From contig MOEI01000020.1 of assembly GCA_001889965.1 (NCBI GenBank), positions 1 through 40,665 on the forward strand: a stretch of 40,665 nucleotides of DNA. The letters are read 5' to 3'. A program made the translations under genes and the position numbers. Source of the stretch: a bacterium CG10_46_32 (GTDB taxonomy: Bacteria > Patescibacteriota > Patescibacteriia > UBA2169). Under the pieces are notes generated by a model. That model had not been told where the DNA came from and ran no database searches. It saw nothing but the letters and a program-made list of their open reading frames with translations. Below are positions 14,974-24,435 of this stretch, in pieces (positions within the stretch are counted from its first letter, which is position 1; each line of letters begins with the position of its first letter).

Positions 14974-15480
14974 ATGTTTGTGCTACTTACAACAATCACC
15001 GCATTTCTGATTGATTTTTTTGCTGGAGGCGCTTTTTTACAGGGAGGCCAAACATATTTTGGATTTGTTTTTGTATTTTTTTTGATGCGCAAAAATCGTA
15101 CTCAAGCCGCAGGTGTGTCTTTTTTGCTCTATGGTTTATTTTTTGATTTGTTTAATTTTGTGCTTCCGTTTGGAACCTTTATTCTTTCGCATGCAGTTTT
15201 TTGGCTGCTACTTTTTGTGGGGAAAAGAAATATCATGCACATGGACAGAAAAAGAACATTTTTGACGCTCTGTGGAATGCTTGTGGTGTATGGTTTTGCT
15301 TTATTCTCTGTCGCGCGCCTTTCAGCGTCTTTGTTTACTGGCATTCAAAACAGCTCTTTTATTGATATACTTATGCCAGTAGTGCAAGCTTCTGTAATTA
15401 CTATGATTATTACTAGCGCATTTATTTTTATAGTACGCGCCACAAGAGTATACATTCGAAAATGGTTTTTTGTTACCTAA
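14974..15480 (+). CDS. mreD: MreD-like membrane protein
   Basis: 168 residues, almost entirely hydrophobic, with about five membrane segments. Sequence similarity to MreD is weak by eye, but the position between mreC and the PBP2 gene, the length (usually about 160-170) and the topology all match. MreD is an inner-membrane partner of MreC in the elongasome. A polar loop KRNIMHMDRKR separates the helices in the middle. Confidence 0.7.
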   Translation: MFVLLTTITAFLIDFFAGGAFLQGGQTYFGFVFVFFLMRKNRTQAAGVSFLLYGLFFDLFNFVLPFGTFILSHAVFWLLLFVGKRNIMHMDRKRTFLTLCGMLVVYGFALFSVARLSASLFTGIQNSSFIDILMPVVQASVITMIITSAFIFIVRATRVYIRKWFFVT

Positions 15481-15483
15481 CCT

Positions 15484-17406
15484 ATGTCACGAGATCCTTT
15501 TGCAACAAACCAAGGGGGAAGCGACATACGTGATAACCATGTAGATGTTTTTGCATACGAAGTCAATGGAGATATCATGGCTGAGGATTTATACCAAAAA
15601 CGGCCTTTTTCAAAAAAATTTGCAAGAAAATCAAGCATGTTACTTGTTTTTGTGGTGAGCACATTTTTTGTAGTGCTTTTTGGAAAGCTTTACTACCTAC
15701 AAATGGTTCGCGGAGCAGAGTACTATGGAACAGCAGAGGGAAACCGTATTCGCAGTATTGCGATCACTCCTCCTCGCGGAGTAATTTTTGATAACCAGTT
15801 CCGCCGTTTAGCATATAATGTGCCTGATTTTTCGCTTGTAGTAACGCCTGCAGATTTACCAAGTACACAAGAAGAAGAAGATGCCATATTTAAATCGATC
15901 GAAGAAATTATTGGAATAAATGCTTTTGATATTGTGGAAAGTTTTTCAGACATTCCACGAAATAGCTACGTGCCAGTAGAAATTATCCGTGGCATTCCTT
16001 CACAGGCTGCTATTGTGCTTTCCAAAGAAAGCGGAAATTGGAGTGGAGTTTCTCTTGTCCCTACGCAACAACGGGCATATACCTTTGATTTTCCTTTTTC
16101 TCACGTGTTAGGATATACGGGGAAAATTTCTCAAAATGATTATGATGCATACGTTGCAAAAGAGGGTTATACGCTTGTTGAACGAATAGGTAAAACAGGA
16201 ATTGAAAAAACCTACCAATCAAAGTTGCGCGGAATTCCTGGAGTTGAGTTAGTAGAGGTTGACTCACGTGGAAAGCATACACGAGAACTTTCTACAAAAC
16301 CAGCAATTCCAGGAGAAAGCGTGTATTTACATATTGATGCAGCGCTCCAGCAGGTTGCCTATGACGCGCTTAAAGAAAGTATAGAGAAACAAGAGTCCCC
16401 TGGAGGCAGTGTAATTGTTGTTGATCCGCGGAATGGCGCTGTGCGGGCGCTTGTTTCGTATCCTTCTTTTTCGAGCGAGGAATTTAGCCGCGGCATTGGA
16501 AACGATGCATATCAAAATTTACTTACTGACCCACGCCAGCCTTTGTTCAATCGCACTATTTCAGGAGAATACCCTTCAGGATCTACTATAAAATTAGTTA
16601 TTGGAGCTGCTGGACTTGAAGAGGGCACTGTAAATCGCCATACTACTGTGCAGTCCACAGGCGGTGTGCGGATTAATGAATATTGGTATCCTGATTGGAA
16701 ATATGGTGGACATGGAACTACCGATATAGTGCGCGCATTGGCAGAATCAGTAAATACCTATTTTTACGCCATTGGAGGCGGACACCAAAGCATCGAAGGT
16801 TTGGGCGTAGATCGGATTGTTGCATACGCAAAACGGTTTGGATTAAATTCTATTTCTACTATCGATCTTCCTTCGGAGCAGTCTGGATTTTTGCCTAGCA
16901 AAGAATGGAAAGAAGAGGCAAAAGGAGAGCGCTGGTACTTAGGAGATACCTACCATTTAGCTATTGGACAAGGTGATCTTTTAGTAACACCACTGCAGGT
17001 TGCAAATTTTACAGCGGTAATCGCAAATGGTGGCACGCTCTATGCTCCTCGTATCGTGGATCGCATAGGAAGAAATTATCAGTCAGCTCTTCCATTTACT
17101 CCTGTTATTTTAGAAAATCGCGTAGCAAGTCCGGAAAATATTAAAATTATTCAGGAAGGCTTGCGTGCCGCAGTTACCTATGGCACAGCTCGTTCACTTT
17201 TGACGCTACCGGTTAGCGTCGCAGGGAAAACTGGCACCGCGCAGTTTGGGCAAGATAAAAATCCGCATGCTTGGTTTACTGGATACGGGCCATACGATAA
17301 TCCTGAAATTGTGGTGACAGTATTAGTAGAAGAAGGGAAGGGAGGGGATATTGCGGGGACTCCGGTTGCAAAAAAAATATTCGAATGGTATTTCCGCGAC
17401 AAATGA
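15484..17406 (+). CDS. mrdA: Penicillin-binding protein 2 (elongation transpeptidase)
   Basis: This 640-residue class B PBP crosslinks peptidoglycan during cell elongation. Visible are a cytoplasmic tail, a membrane anchor at about residues 54-75, the pedestal domain with GVIFDNQFRRLAYNVP, and the transpeptidase domain with SxxK (SGSTIK, near 365), SxN (SVNTYF, near 422) and KTG (AGKTGTAQ, near 581). All three catalytic motifs are intact. The cytoplasmic tail is longer than in E. coli PBP2; a later start at the Met near residue 32 is possible. It closes the mre run. greA follows with its own promoter. Confidence 0.93.
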   Translation: MSRDPFATNQGGSDIRDNHVDVFAYEVNGDIMAEDLYQKRPFSKKFARKSSMLLVFVVSTFFVVLFGKLYYLQMVRGAEYYGTAEGNRIRSIAITPPRGVIFDNQFRRLAYNVPDFSLVVTPADLPSTQEEEDAIFKSIEEIIGINAFDIVESFSDIPRNSYVPVEIIRGIPSQAAIVLSKESGNWSGVSLVPTQQRAYTFDFPFSHVLGYTGKISQNDYDAYVAKEGYTLVERIGKTGIEKTYQSKLRGIPGVELVEVDSRGKHTRELSTKPAIPGESVYLHIDAALQQVAYDALKESIEKQESPGGSVIVVDPRNGAVRALVSYPSFSSEEFSRGIGNDAYQNLLTDPRQPLFNRTISGEYPSGSTIKLVIGAAGLEEGTVNRHTTVQSTGGVRINEYWYPDWKYGGHGTTDIVRALAESVNTYFYAIGGGHQSIEGLGVDRIVAYAKRFGLNSISTIDLPSEQSGFLPSKEWKEEAKGERWYLGDTYHLAIGQGDLLVTPLQVANFTAVIANGGTLYAPRIVDRIGRNYQSALPFTPVILENRVASPENIKIIQEGLRAAVTYGTARSLLTLPVSVAGKTGTAQFGQDKNPHAWFTGYGPYDNPEIVVTVLVEEGKGGDIAGTPVAKKIFEWYFRDK

Positions 17407-17410
17407 ATGT

Positions 17411-17439
17411 TTGACAATTTTTGAGGTTCCCTGTAGTAT
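17411..17439 (+). promoter_or_regulatory. Promoter of greA
   Basis: TTGACA (17411-17416), a 17-bp spacer and TAGTAT (17434-17439). The predicted start is 17446, leaving a 5-nt leader before ATG 17451. Confidence 0.75.
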
Positions 17440-17450
17440 GTGTAATTAGT

Positions 17451-17921
17451 ATGTCTGACAACAAAACATTTTTGACCGACCAAGGTCATAAAAAATTAAA
17501 AGAGGAACTTGAGCACCTCAAAAAAGTACGCCGACCTGAAATATCTGAACGCATTAAACAGGCTAAGGATTACGGCGACCTCTCTGAAAATGCTGAATAC
17601 GCAGATGCGCGTGAAGAGCAGTCTTTTGTGGAGGGCCGAATCTTAGAACTAGAAAACGCAGTCAAAAACTCAACAGTAGTTTCTCATAGAAATTCTGATC
17701 CAAATATCGTTAACATTGGAGATACCATAATTGTTGAAAGAGATGGATCTAAGCTTACGTATATGCTAGTGGGTTCAAAAGAAGCTGATCCATCTTCTGG
17801 TAAAATTTCCAATGAATCTCCTATTGGCCAAGCATTCTTAAATAAAAAAATAGGTGACGAAGTAGAGGTTAAAACCCCTCGCGGAGTTTCTCGGTGGAAA
17901 ATTCTAGAAATTAAGATATAA
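17451..17921 (+). CDS. greA: Transcription elongation factor GreA
   Basis: 156 residues, normal for GreA, which rescues backtracked RNA polymerase by stimulating transcript cleavage through the secondary channel. The N-terminal coiled coil (LTDQGHKKLKEELEHLKKVR) bears the acidic tip GDLSENAEY, and the C-terminal FKBP-like domain contains SPIGQAFLNKKIGDEV. The start at 17451 (MSDNKTF) is chosen because it follows a strong promoter; the longer ORF start at 17421 lies inside that promoter. Confidence 0.95.
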   Translation: MSDNKTFLTDQGHKKLKEELEHLKKVRRPEISERIKQAKDYGDLSENAEYADAREEQSFVEGRILELENAVKNSTVVSHRNSDPNIVNIGDTIIVERDGSKLTYMLVGSKEADPSSGKISNESPIGQAFLNKKIGDEVEVKTPRGVSRWKILEIKI

Positions 17922-17940
17922 AAAATCACTTTGTCTGTTT

Positions 17941-17969
17941 ACACCCGCGGATCTTCGCGGGTGTTTTTT
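17941..17969 (+). terminator. Terminator of greA
   Basis: ACACCCGCG (17941-17949) pairs perfectly with CGCGGGTGT (17956-17964) across a 6-nt loop, followed by a T-run. Confidence 0.92.
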
Positions 17970-17970
17970 G

Positions 17971-17999
17971 TTGCATACATGCTTTATATAGCGTATAAT
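17971..17999 (+). promoter_or_regulatory. Promoter of lysS-alr-ddl-ftsQ
   Basis: TTGCAT (17971-17976), a 17-bp spacer and a perfect TATAAT (17994-17999). The predicted start is 18006, a 5-nt leader before ATG 18011. Confidence 0.8.
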
Positions 18000-18010
18000 G
18001 TACCTATTCT

Positions 18011-19501
18011 ATGGGCACAACACTACAACATCAGGATGAGACAAAAATTCGACTAGAGCGCTTAGCAGTGCTTCAAAAAAAGGGCATTAATCCGTATCCT
18101 TCAAAAAGTTCGCGTAATTTTCTTATTGGAGAATTAGGAAAAATCAAAGAAAGCAGCAAAAAAAAGATTACTATTGCTGGCCGCATACGCTCTATCCGCG
18201 GCCATGGCGGGTCAACATTTGCTCACTTGGAAGATGGTACGGGCCAATTTCAGGTTTATTTAAAACAAGACAAGCTTAAAAAAGGTGTATACGAATTATT
18301 TACCGAGACTGTTGATGTTGCTGATTTTATCGAAGCAACTGGAACAATTTTTAAGACTAAGCGCGGGGAGAACACAGTGCTTGTGAGTGCCTGGGAAATG
18401 CTTTCAAAAGCACTGCGCCCGTTGCCCGAAAAATGGCATGGCTTACAAGATATTGAAGCTCGCTTTCGCAAACGTTATCTAGATTTAATTGTGAACGAAG
18501 ACGTGCGTTCCAGAATGCTCCAGCGTTCCGAAATTATTGAGAGCATTCGCGCCACCATGAAAAAATACGATTTTTTGGAAGTTGAAACTCCAACACTGCA
18601 GCCAGTATATGGTGGCGGATTTGCTCGACCTTTTAAAACGCGGCACAACACTCTTGATGCTGATTTTTATTTAAGAATTTCTGATGAAATGTATCTTAAG
18701 CGTCTTTTGATAGGGGGCATTGAACGCGTGTACGAAATTACCAAAGTATTCCGCAACGAAGGCATTGACCGTGATCACAATCCTGAATTTACCATGTTTG
18801 AGGCTCAGGCTGCATATCAGGATTATAATTGGGGCATGGATGTGTTTGAAGAAATTTTTGAATCAGCAAGTCGCAGTGTTTTGGGCACAACCAAAATCAA
18901 ACATGGTGAAATAACAATTGAAACAAAACGGCCATGGAAAAGAATGACAATGACAGAAGCCCTCAAAACAGTGGCCACGGTAGATGTTTCGGGATGGAAA
19001 ACTCTTAGCAGCGCAAAAAAAGAAGCAGCACGAGCCATGAAAGGGCATCCGCATGAATCAGAGCTTACTGTGTTTGGAACCGTAGGCGAAGTAATGGCTT
19101 TTGTTTTTGAAGAGCTTGTGGAAGAAAAACTCATACAGCCGACTATTATTTATGATTATCCAGTTGAGGTTTCTCCGCTTGCTAAAAAATGCAAGGACCC
19201 AAGATTTACGGAGCGATTTGAAGGATTTGCATTGGGAAGCGAAATCGGCAATAATTATTCAGAACTGAACGACCCTATTGATTTGGCACAACGTTTTGTG
19301 GCTGAAAAGAAAAAATCTGATGCTGGTTTTGAGGAGGCGCATCAAACTGACATGGATTATGTAGAAGCAATTGAACATGGCATGCCTCCGGCGTGCGGAT
19401 TTGGTATTGGGGTTGATCGGATGGTGATGCTGTTAACAGGCGCCTCCAATATCAAAGAAGTTATTTTATTTCCAACCCTTCGTCCAAACAAAAAAAATTG
19501 A
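18011..19501 (+). CDS. lysS: Lysyl-tRNA synthetase, class II
   Basis: This 496-residue enzyme charges tRNA-Lys. The N-terminal OB-fold domain spans roughly residues 55-150 (AGRIRSIRGHGGSTFAHLED). The catalytic domain has motif 2 (FRNEGIDRDHNPEFTMFE) and motif 3 (GFGIGVDRMVMLL). The length is normal. It heads a probable operon with alr, ddl and ftsQ, all spaced by 2-6 bp. Confidence 0.96.
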   Translation: MGTTLQHQDETKIRLERLAVLQKKGINPYPSKSSRNFLIGELGKIKESSKKKITIAGRIRSIRGHGGSTFAHLEDGTGQFQVYLKQDKLKKGVYELFTETVDVADFIEATGTIFKTKRGENTVLVSAWEMLSKALRPLPEKWHGLQDIEARFRKRYLDLIVNEDVRSRMLQRSEIIESIRATMKKYDFLEVETPTLQPVYGGGFARPFKTRHNTLDADFYLRISDEMYLKRLLIGGIERVYEITKVFRNEGIDRDHNPEFTMFEAQAAYQDYNWGMDVFEEIFESASRSVLGTTKIKHGEITIETKRPWKRMTMTEALKTVATVDVSGWKTLSSAKKEAARAMKGHPHESELTVFGTVGEVMAFVFEELVEEKLIQPTIIYDYPVEVSPLAKKCKDPRFTERFEGFALGSEIGNNYSELNDPIDLAQRFVAEKKKSDAGFEEAHQTDMDYVEAIEHGMPPACGFGIGVDRMVMLLTGASNIKEVILFPTLRPNKKN

Positions 19502-19507
19502 TAGCAT

Positions 19508-20641
19508 ATGCATACATGGGTTGAAATTTCAAAAGGGGCGCTCGCGCACAACCTGCGACAGTTTAAATTTATCAGCAAAGACGCCAAACTTATTGGCGTA
19601 ATCAAAGCAAATGCCTATGGGCATGGATTAGAGCAGGTAGCTGATGCAATCGCTGATACCGTTGATTATCTTGCGGTGATTAACCTCAATGAAGCAAAGC
19701 GTATTCGAGCCGCGGGAGTGCGTGTTCCTGTTCTTATTTTGGGATATGTCGAAGAAAATAAAGAGGAATTACAATGGCTCATTCGAGAACGAGTAGAATT
19801 GGTGGTAAACAGTTTAACTCATGCCCAACGCCTTTCAAAACTTCTCTTTGAGTCAGGAGAAGCGTCTGAATTGCGCGTGCACGCAAAAGTTGATACAGGC
19901 ATGGGACGAATGGGAATCATGCCAGAACACGCAGTAGGATATATTAAGCAAATTAATGAACTACCCCACCTGTATTTAAAAGGCGTAGAAAGCCATTTTG
20001 CAGATGTTACTAATCATCCGGAGTATACAAAAAAGCAATTAGCGATATTTCTTGATATAAAGTATCAGTTGTACCGCGAAAAAATCGAACCCCCTTTGTT
20101 TCATATAGCAAAAACCGAAGCTATATTGAATTTTTTTGAATCCCACCTCGATGCAGTGCGCCTTGGAATCGGGTTGTATGGATTATGGCCAGATACAAAG
20201 CTTATTGACCGTGTAGCACTGGTACACCCAGAATTTAGCCTTAAACCAGTATTAAGCTGGAAAGCGCGCGTGTTGCAAGTGAAAGACTATCCAGAGGGAT
20301 CCTTTATTGGGTATGGATGCACGCATCAAACTAAGCGTAAAACCCGAATTGCAATTATCCCTGTAGGATATTACGAAGGATATAGTAGGGGATTATCTAA
20401 TAAAGGTGAAATGCTCATACGCGGCAAGCGATGCAAGGTTCTCGGAAATATATGCATGAACATGGCTATGGTTGATGTCACAGCAGTTTCTGGAGTTCAG
20501 CGAGCAGACGAAGCAGTTTTGATTGGTGCCCAAAAACACGAAGAAATAACAGCCCACGATATTGCTGAAATACTTGGAACCGTGCATTACGAAGTAGTTA
20601 CTCGCATCAATCCATTAATACCAAGAGTCGTAGTTGCTTAA
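19508..20641 (+). CDS. alr: Alanine racemase
   Basis: 377 residues. It makes D-alanine for peptidoglycan using pyridoxal phosphate. The PLP lysine is K33 in VIKANAYGHG, and the second catalytic base is the Tyr of FIGYGCTHQT near residue 271. The fold-type III barrel is complete (KVDTGMGRMGI, ESHFADVTN, VRLGIGLYG) and the C-terminal beta domain ends HYEVVTRINPLIPRVVV. It is followed after 4 bp by ddl, which uses its product. Confidence 0.95.
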   Translation: MHTWVEISKGALAHNLRQFKFISKDAKLIGVIKANAYGHGLEQVADAIADTVDYLAVINLNEAKRIRAAGVRVPVLILGYVEENKEELQWLIRERVELVVNSLTHAQRLSKLLFESGEASELRVHAKVDTGMGRMGIMPEHAVGYIKQINELPHLYLKGVESHFADVTNHPEYTKKQLAIFLDIKYQLYREKIEPPLFHIAKTEAILNFFESHLDAVRLGIGLYGLWPDTKLIDRVALVHPEFSLKPVLSWKARVLQVKDYPEGSFIGYGCTHQTKRKTRIAIIPVGYYEGYSRGLSNKGEMLIRGKRCKVLGNICMNMAMVDVTAVSGVQRADEAVLIGAQKHEEITAHDIAEILGTVHYEVVTRINPLIPRVVVA

Positions 20642-20645
20642 TAGT

Positions 20646-21764
20646 ATGACTAGTACGCCGCAAAAATTAAGAGTGGCAGTGTTGTTTGGAGGCAGAAGCG
20701 GCGAACACGAAGTTTCGCTTATTTCGGCAAGTTCGGTTATAAAAAACTTAGATCCAGAGAAGTATGAAGTTGTTCCTATTGGCATCACCAAAGAAGGTAG
20801 GTGGATTGCGGGCCCAGATTCTTTAGCGCTTCTAAAATCCGGCAAAGCGCCAAATACAAGTAATGCGTTTATCCGCCCAGAGCCTGCAGACACAAACCAA
20901 GCTTCACATAATGACATGTTAAGGCTTGGCAAGATTGATGTTGTGTTTCCAGTTTTACATGGACCATACGGAGAAGACGGGACCATTCAGGGATTTTTGG
21001 AGTTAACGGGTATGCCTTATGTAGGTTGTGGCGTGCTGGGATCGAGCATATGCATGGACAAAGTAGTTCAAAAAAAAGTTTTAGAAGCAGAACATATCAA
21101 GCAGGTTCTGTATGTATGGTTTTGGGCAAGTGAATGGTTGAAGAAAAAAAAGGATATTCTGCAAGAGTTCAGCCTTGCATATCCGGTATTTGTTAAGCCT
21201 GCAAACATGGGTTCAAGCGTTGGCATAAGCAAAGTTAAAAATTCCGAGGAATTGGTGCAAGCAGTAGAAGAAGCCTTACAATACGATCGCAAAGTTCTTA
21301 TTGAGCAAGGCGTTCCAAACGTTCGCGAAATCGAAGTTGCAGTACTCGGAAATCAAGAACCTCGCGCATCTGTTGCCGGAGAAATAATTTCATCAAATGA
21401 ATTTTACGATTACGACGCAAAGTACGTGGATGGAAAATCAAAAGCTATTATTCCCTGTAAACTTTCTACCGAAGAAGCCGATGAGATAAAAAACATAGCA
21501 ATTGCCACGTACAAAGCTCTTAATTGCGAGGGAATGGCGCGCGTAGATTTTTTGTTAGATAGCAACATGAATATGTACTTAAACGAAGTAAATACTATTC
21601 CAGGTTTTACTTCTATTAGCATGTACCCAAAACTATGGGAAGCATCTGGCCTAGGATACAAGGATCTTTTAGATGAACTTATTGTGTTTGCCTTGGAACG
21701 ATCCAAAGAGAAAAAAAATCTAAAGGTTTCCTATCAGCCAAAACAAGAATGGTACACTGAATAA
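20646..21764 (+). CDS. ddl: D-alanine--D-alanine ligase
   Basis: 372 residues. This ATP-grasp enzyme makes the D-Ala-D-Ala end of the wall precursor. Motifs are LFGGRSGEHEVSLISA at the N-terminus, VFPVLHGPYGEDGTIQG, KPANMGSSVGISKV, and the metal-binding end ARVDFLLD...LNEVNTIPGFTSISMYP. The start at 20646 (MTSTPQKLR) is the first ATG after the alr stop. The segment after the KVVQKKVLEAE helix is slightly longer than in E. coli Ddl. Confidence 0.95.
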   Translation: MTSTPQKLRVAVLFGGRSGEHEVSLISASSVIKNLDPEKYEVVPIGITKEGRWIAGPDSLALLKSGKAPNTSNAFIRPEPADTNQASHNDMLRLGKIDVVFPVLHGPYGEDGTIQGFLELTGMPYVGCGVLGSSICMDKVVQKKVLEAEHIKQVLYVWFWASEWLKKKKDILQEFSLAYPVFVKPANMGSSVGISKVKNSEELVQAVEEALQYDRKVLIEQGVPNVREIEVAVLGNQEPRASVAGEIISSNEFYDYDAKYVDGKSKAIIPCKLSTEEADEIKNIAIATYKALNCEGMARVDFLLDSNMNMYLNEVNTIPGFTSISMYPKLWEASGLGYKDLLDELIVFALERSKEKKNLKVSYQPKQEWYTE

Positions 21765-21766
21765 TC

Positions 21767-22768
21767 ATGCTTAGGAGACATAAATTTTACAAACCAAAAC
21801 CAAGAATACGGCACACAAGAAGCACCGACAGAACAGACAGATATATAACTGCGCAAAAAAGAGAGATCACGGGAGGTATGGTCCGTACCATTGTGGGGTG
21901 GATTTTTTTTATGTCAGTTTTTATTTGGTTTATATATTTTTTTCTATTTTCGAAAAATTTTCAAATTAAAAATATCCACATTACTGGTAATAAAAATATA
22001 CCGGGAAACGAGTTGCGCGCTATTGTGGATGCTGAGCTTGCCAAAAAACAATGGGCCATAATTCCCAATAAAAATAGCTTGTTTGTTCCTGTTGACGACA
22101 TAGCAGAGCAGATACGCAAGCAGTATATTATAGACAATATTACGGTGCGCAAAAAGCCGCCATTTGGGCTTTCAATTGAGCTTACTGAAAAATTGTCACG
22201 CGTGGTATTACGCATTAAAACCCCAATACAAATTATCCAAACTGAAGAGGCAATAGGGGACCAAGAAAAAACTGTCGCATCCACTACCTTAGCGGAAGTG
22301 TCGCACAATAATGTTACCGAAAAGGAGGAACAACAAGAGAGAGTAGTGGAGTACACCGAATCTTTGTATTATTTAGACGTTAATGGCATTGTTGTGTCAC
22401 AACTGCCCCCTGCAACAGATGTTGAAAATTTGCCCGTTATAGAAATTATCCGCGCAAATCAATCCGACGTCAATCCAGGTGATATAATTTTAAGCAGAGA
22501 AATTGTAGAATTGATTTTTTCGTTATACGAGAGATTACTTGTCTCAAATAAATCAATTGTGATTACATACGTTTCGTATGATCCAGGCATCCCGCAGGAG
22601 CTTCTATTTATGACCACAGAGGGCTGGCAGACGTTTTTAAGCACTCAGATACCCTTAGAAACGCAAATACAAAAGCTTGAGCTGGCACTACAAGAAAAGA
22701 TAAAGGATGGTCGAAGCAACCTGCAGTATATAGATCTTCGTGTTAAAGACCGGGTATACTTTAAATAG
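21767..22768 (+). CDS. ftsQ: FtsQ/DivIB-like cell-division protein
   Basis: 333 residues. A very basic cytoplasmic tail (RRHKFYKPKPRIRHTR) precedes one membrane anchor (IVGWIFFMSVFIWFIYFFLF) and then a POTRA-like domain with FQIKNIHITGNKNIPGNEL. This order is typical of FtsQ/DivIB, which links the FtsBL complex to septal wall synthesis. An acidic Glu/Gln-rich linker (about residues 160-190) is inserted after the first part of the beta domain, unlike E. coli FtsQ. Its location after ddl matches the classic division and cell-wall cluster order. Confidence 0.85.
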   Translation: MLRRHKFYKPKPRIRHTRSTDRTDRYITAQKREITGGMVRTIVGWIFFMSVFIWFIYFFLFSKNFQIKNIHITGNKNIPGNELRAIVDAELAKKQWAIIPNKNSLFVPVDDIAEQIRKQYIIDNITVRKKPPFGLSIELTEKLSRVVLRIKTPIQIIQTEEAIGDQEKTVASTTLAEVSHNNVTEKEEQQERVVEYTESLYYLDVNGIVVSQLPPATDVENLPVIEIIRANQSDVNPGDIILSREIVELIFSLYERLLVSNKSIVITYVSYDPGIPQELLFMTTEGWQTFLSTQIPLETQIQKLELALQEKIKDGRSNLQYIDLRVKDRVYFK

Positions 22769-22828
22769 TAGGTATTGTTTATTAATATTTGAGGTACATA
22801 CGCCATGCGTTCATTCGTTTTACATATA

Positions 22829-22857
22829 TTGTGCGAATGACATATATATGCTATACT
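22829..22857 (+). promoter_or_regulatory. Promoter of the recombinase gene
   Basis: TTGTGC (22829-22834), a 17-bp spacer and TATACT (22852-22857) preceded by TGC (extended -10). An inverted repeat TCATTCG (22811-22817)/CGAATGA (22834-22840) straddles the -35 and could be an operator. The predicted start is near 22864. Confidence 0.65.
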
Positions 22858-22896
22858 AACAGCACCCGCTTTATACATCCTAACGTGGATCGACAT

Positions 22897-23883
22897 ATGG
22901 AAACCATAAAAAAACAAAAACCCATCAAACAATGCATCATCCCTTTTCTAGATTATTGCGAGGTTGAAAAAGGTTTGTCTGATAATACACAGAAGAACTA
23001 TAGCCAGTACTTGCGTTTGTTTGTCCGTTGGCTAGATGCGACAAACCAAAGCGCATTACTCCCCCATCAGTTAACGCAAAAAGGCGTTTGGGAGTACCGG
23101 CTATACCTTGCACGGACGTATAAAACTCCGCGCGGAAGCGCGCTTTCAAAAAAATCACAAAATTATTATTTGATAGCGCTGCGTGCACTGTTGGATTTTT
23201 TTTCGGATCGCGATATTTTTTCCCTCCCCTCTTCTAAGATAAAACTTGCTAAAGATCATGCGGGACAGCAGGTTTCTTTTTTGGAATTGCCAGACATGCA
23301 GAAAATGCTTGCTATTCCGGATGTGGACACCTTGGGGGGCATCCGTGATCGTGCGATTTTAGAATTATTTTTTTCAACTGGCATGCGTATTTCGGAACTT
23401 ACCGCGCTCGATCGCGATCATCTTTCTTTTCTTGTTGCTGGGTCAGCAGAACGGACTATTGAATTGTCTATTATTGGCAAAGGTAAGCGCGTGCGCACCG
23501 TATATATCTCCGCACGTGCGGCCCAATGGATCAAAAAATATCTGCATGCACGCAAAGAGGATTTTAGTGAACCGCTTTTTGCGAACCTGCATTCAAAAAA
23601 CCCCGAAGAGCGGCGCCTTTCGCCCCGCGCAATCCAAACAATGATATCAATGTGCGCTAAGCGGGCAGGCATCGCAAAAAAAGTCACTCCACATACGCTG
23701 CGCCATACCTATGCGACTGACTTGCTCGCGGCTGGCGCTGATTTGCGGAGTGTACAGGAATTTTTAGGACATAAAAACGTGTCCACCACACAGGTGTACA
23801 CACACGTTACTAATAAGCGACTTAAAGACGTCCATGAAAAATTTCATAATGGAGGTAGCCTACCATCTAGCGCACTGACATGA
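22897..23883 (+). CDS. Tyrosine recombinase XerC/XerD family
   Basis: 328 residues; normally resolves chromosome dimers at dif. The N-terminal SAM-like DNA-binding domain (FLDYCEVEKGLSDNTQKNYS) is followed by the catalytic domain with Arg in TGMRISELTAL, Lys in IGKGKRVR, HTLRHTYAT (HxxR), LGHKN and the nucleophile Tyr in TTQVYTHV. All catalytic residues are present. The start at 22897 is chosen because the promoter would put the RNA start at about 22864, excluding the ATG at about 22804 and the 22789 start. With a single Xer protein visible here, XerC and XerD cannot be told apart. The last 4 bp overlap the next gene. Confidence 0.88.
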   Translation: METIKKQKPIKQCIIPFLDYCEVEKGLSDNTQKNYSQYLRLFVRWLDATNQSALLPHQLTQKGVWEYRLYLARTYKTPRGSALSKKSQNYYLIALRALLDFFSDRDIFSLPSSKIKLAKDHAGQQVSFLELPDMQKMLAIPDVDTLGGIRDRAILELFFSTGMRISELTALDRDHLSFLVAGSAERTIELSIIGKGKRVRTVYISARAAQWIKKYLHARKEDFSEPLFANLHSKNPEERRLSPRAIQTMISMCAKRAGIAKKVTPHTLRHTYATDLLAAGADLRSVQEFLGHKNVSTTQVYTHVTNKRLKDVHEKFHNGGSLPSSALT

Positions 23884-24416
23884 GCACATTTACGCGAGTA
23901 CAAACAATTTTCTACTCCGGCGGACATGCGTTTCGGGGAAACGCGGAACCCATAAATGATATAGCTTTTTTGTTGGATAACGGGTACCTGACGCTCGCTG
24001 CCTTGTCTATAGGCACAAAACAAGCATACCGCAAGCTACTAGACAACGTCATAGCTCAAGAACATGCCTATAACTTAGCGGCGGGCGGCGGAAAAAATCA
24101 TATTGCACTCAAACTATTATCAGGAGAATACCTAAAAAAACAGGGCTTCGATTCTGTGTTATACGAACATCCTTTCTGCGGATATTATCCAGATGTGATG
24201 ACTAAAAATACGTCAGTAATAATAGAGTGCGGACACACACAAAATCCAGAAAAGATGCTAACCTATTTCCAGCAAGGCAATATTAAAAAATGTATTCAAA
24301 TTCCCTATCCAGAGCGTGAAGATGTGTATATGCAGGGTTTTTGTTTTTCCGCCGGCAAAGAGCTTAAAGAATTTTTGAATTTTTTAGAGAGAGATCGGAT
24401 TAGATTAATAAATTGA
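23880..24416 (+). CDS. Putative PD-(D/E)XK-like nuclease coupled to the recombinase
   Basis: 178 residues, not recognised as a named family. The arrangement P104-D105 (GYYPDV), then E116-C-G (VIIECGHT) after ten residues, embedded in alternating hydrophobic strands, resembles the core of PD-(D/E)XK nucleases, where the third position can vary. A preceding GKNHIALKLLSGEYLKKQGF helix fits the usual N-terminal helix. The ATG overlaps the recombinase stop (ATGA), so the two are translationally coupled. The function is inferred only. It could instead be an inactive member or an unrelated fold. Confidence 0.55.
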   Translation: MSTFTRVQTIFYSGGHAFRGNAEPINDIAFLLDNGYLTLAALSIGTKQAYRKLLDNVIAQEHAYNLAAGGGKNHIALKLLSGEYLKKQGFDSVLYEHPFCGYYPDVMTKNTSVIIECGHTQNPEKMLTYFQQGNIKKCIQIPYPEREDVYMQGFCFSAGKELKEFLNFLERDRIRLIN

Positions 24417-24435
24417 AATCAATCAAAAACTCACT

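Noticed and set aside
22789-22896. 36-residue N-terminal extension of the recombinase
   Set aside because: It lies mostly upstream of the predicted transcription start, and the known family starts near METIKKQK.
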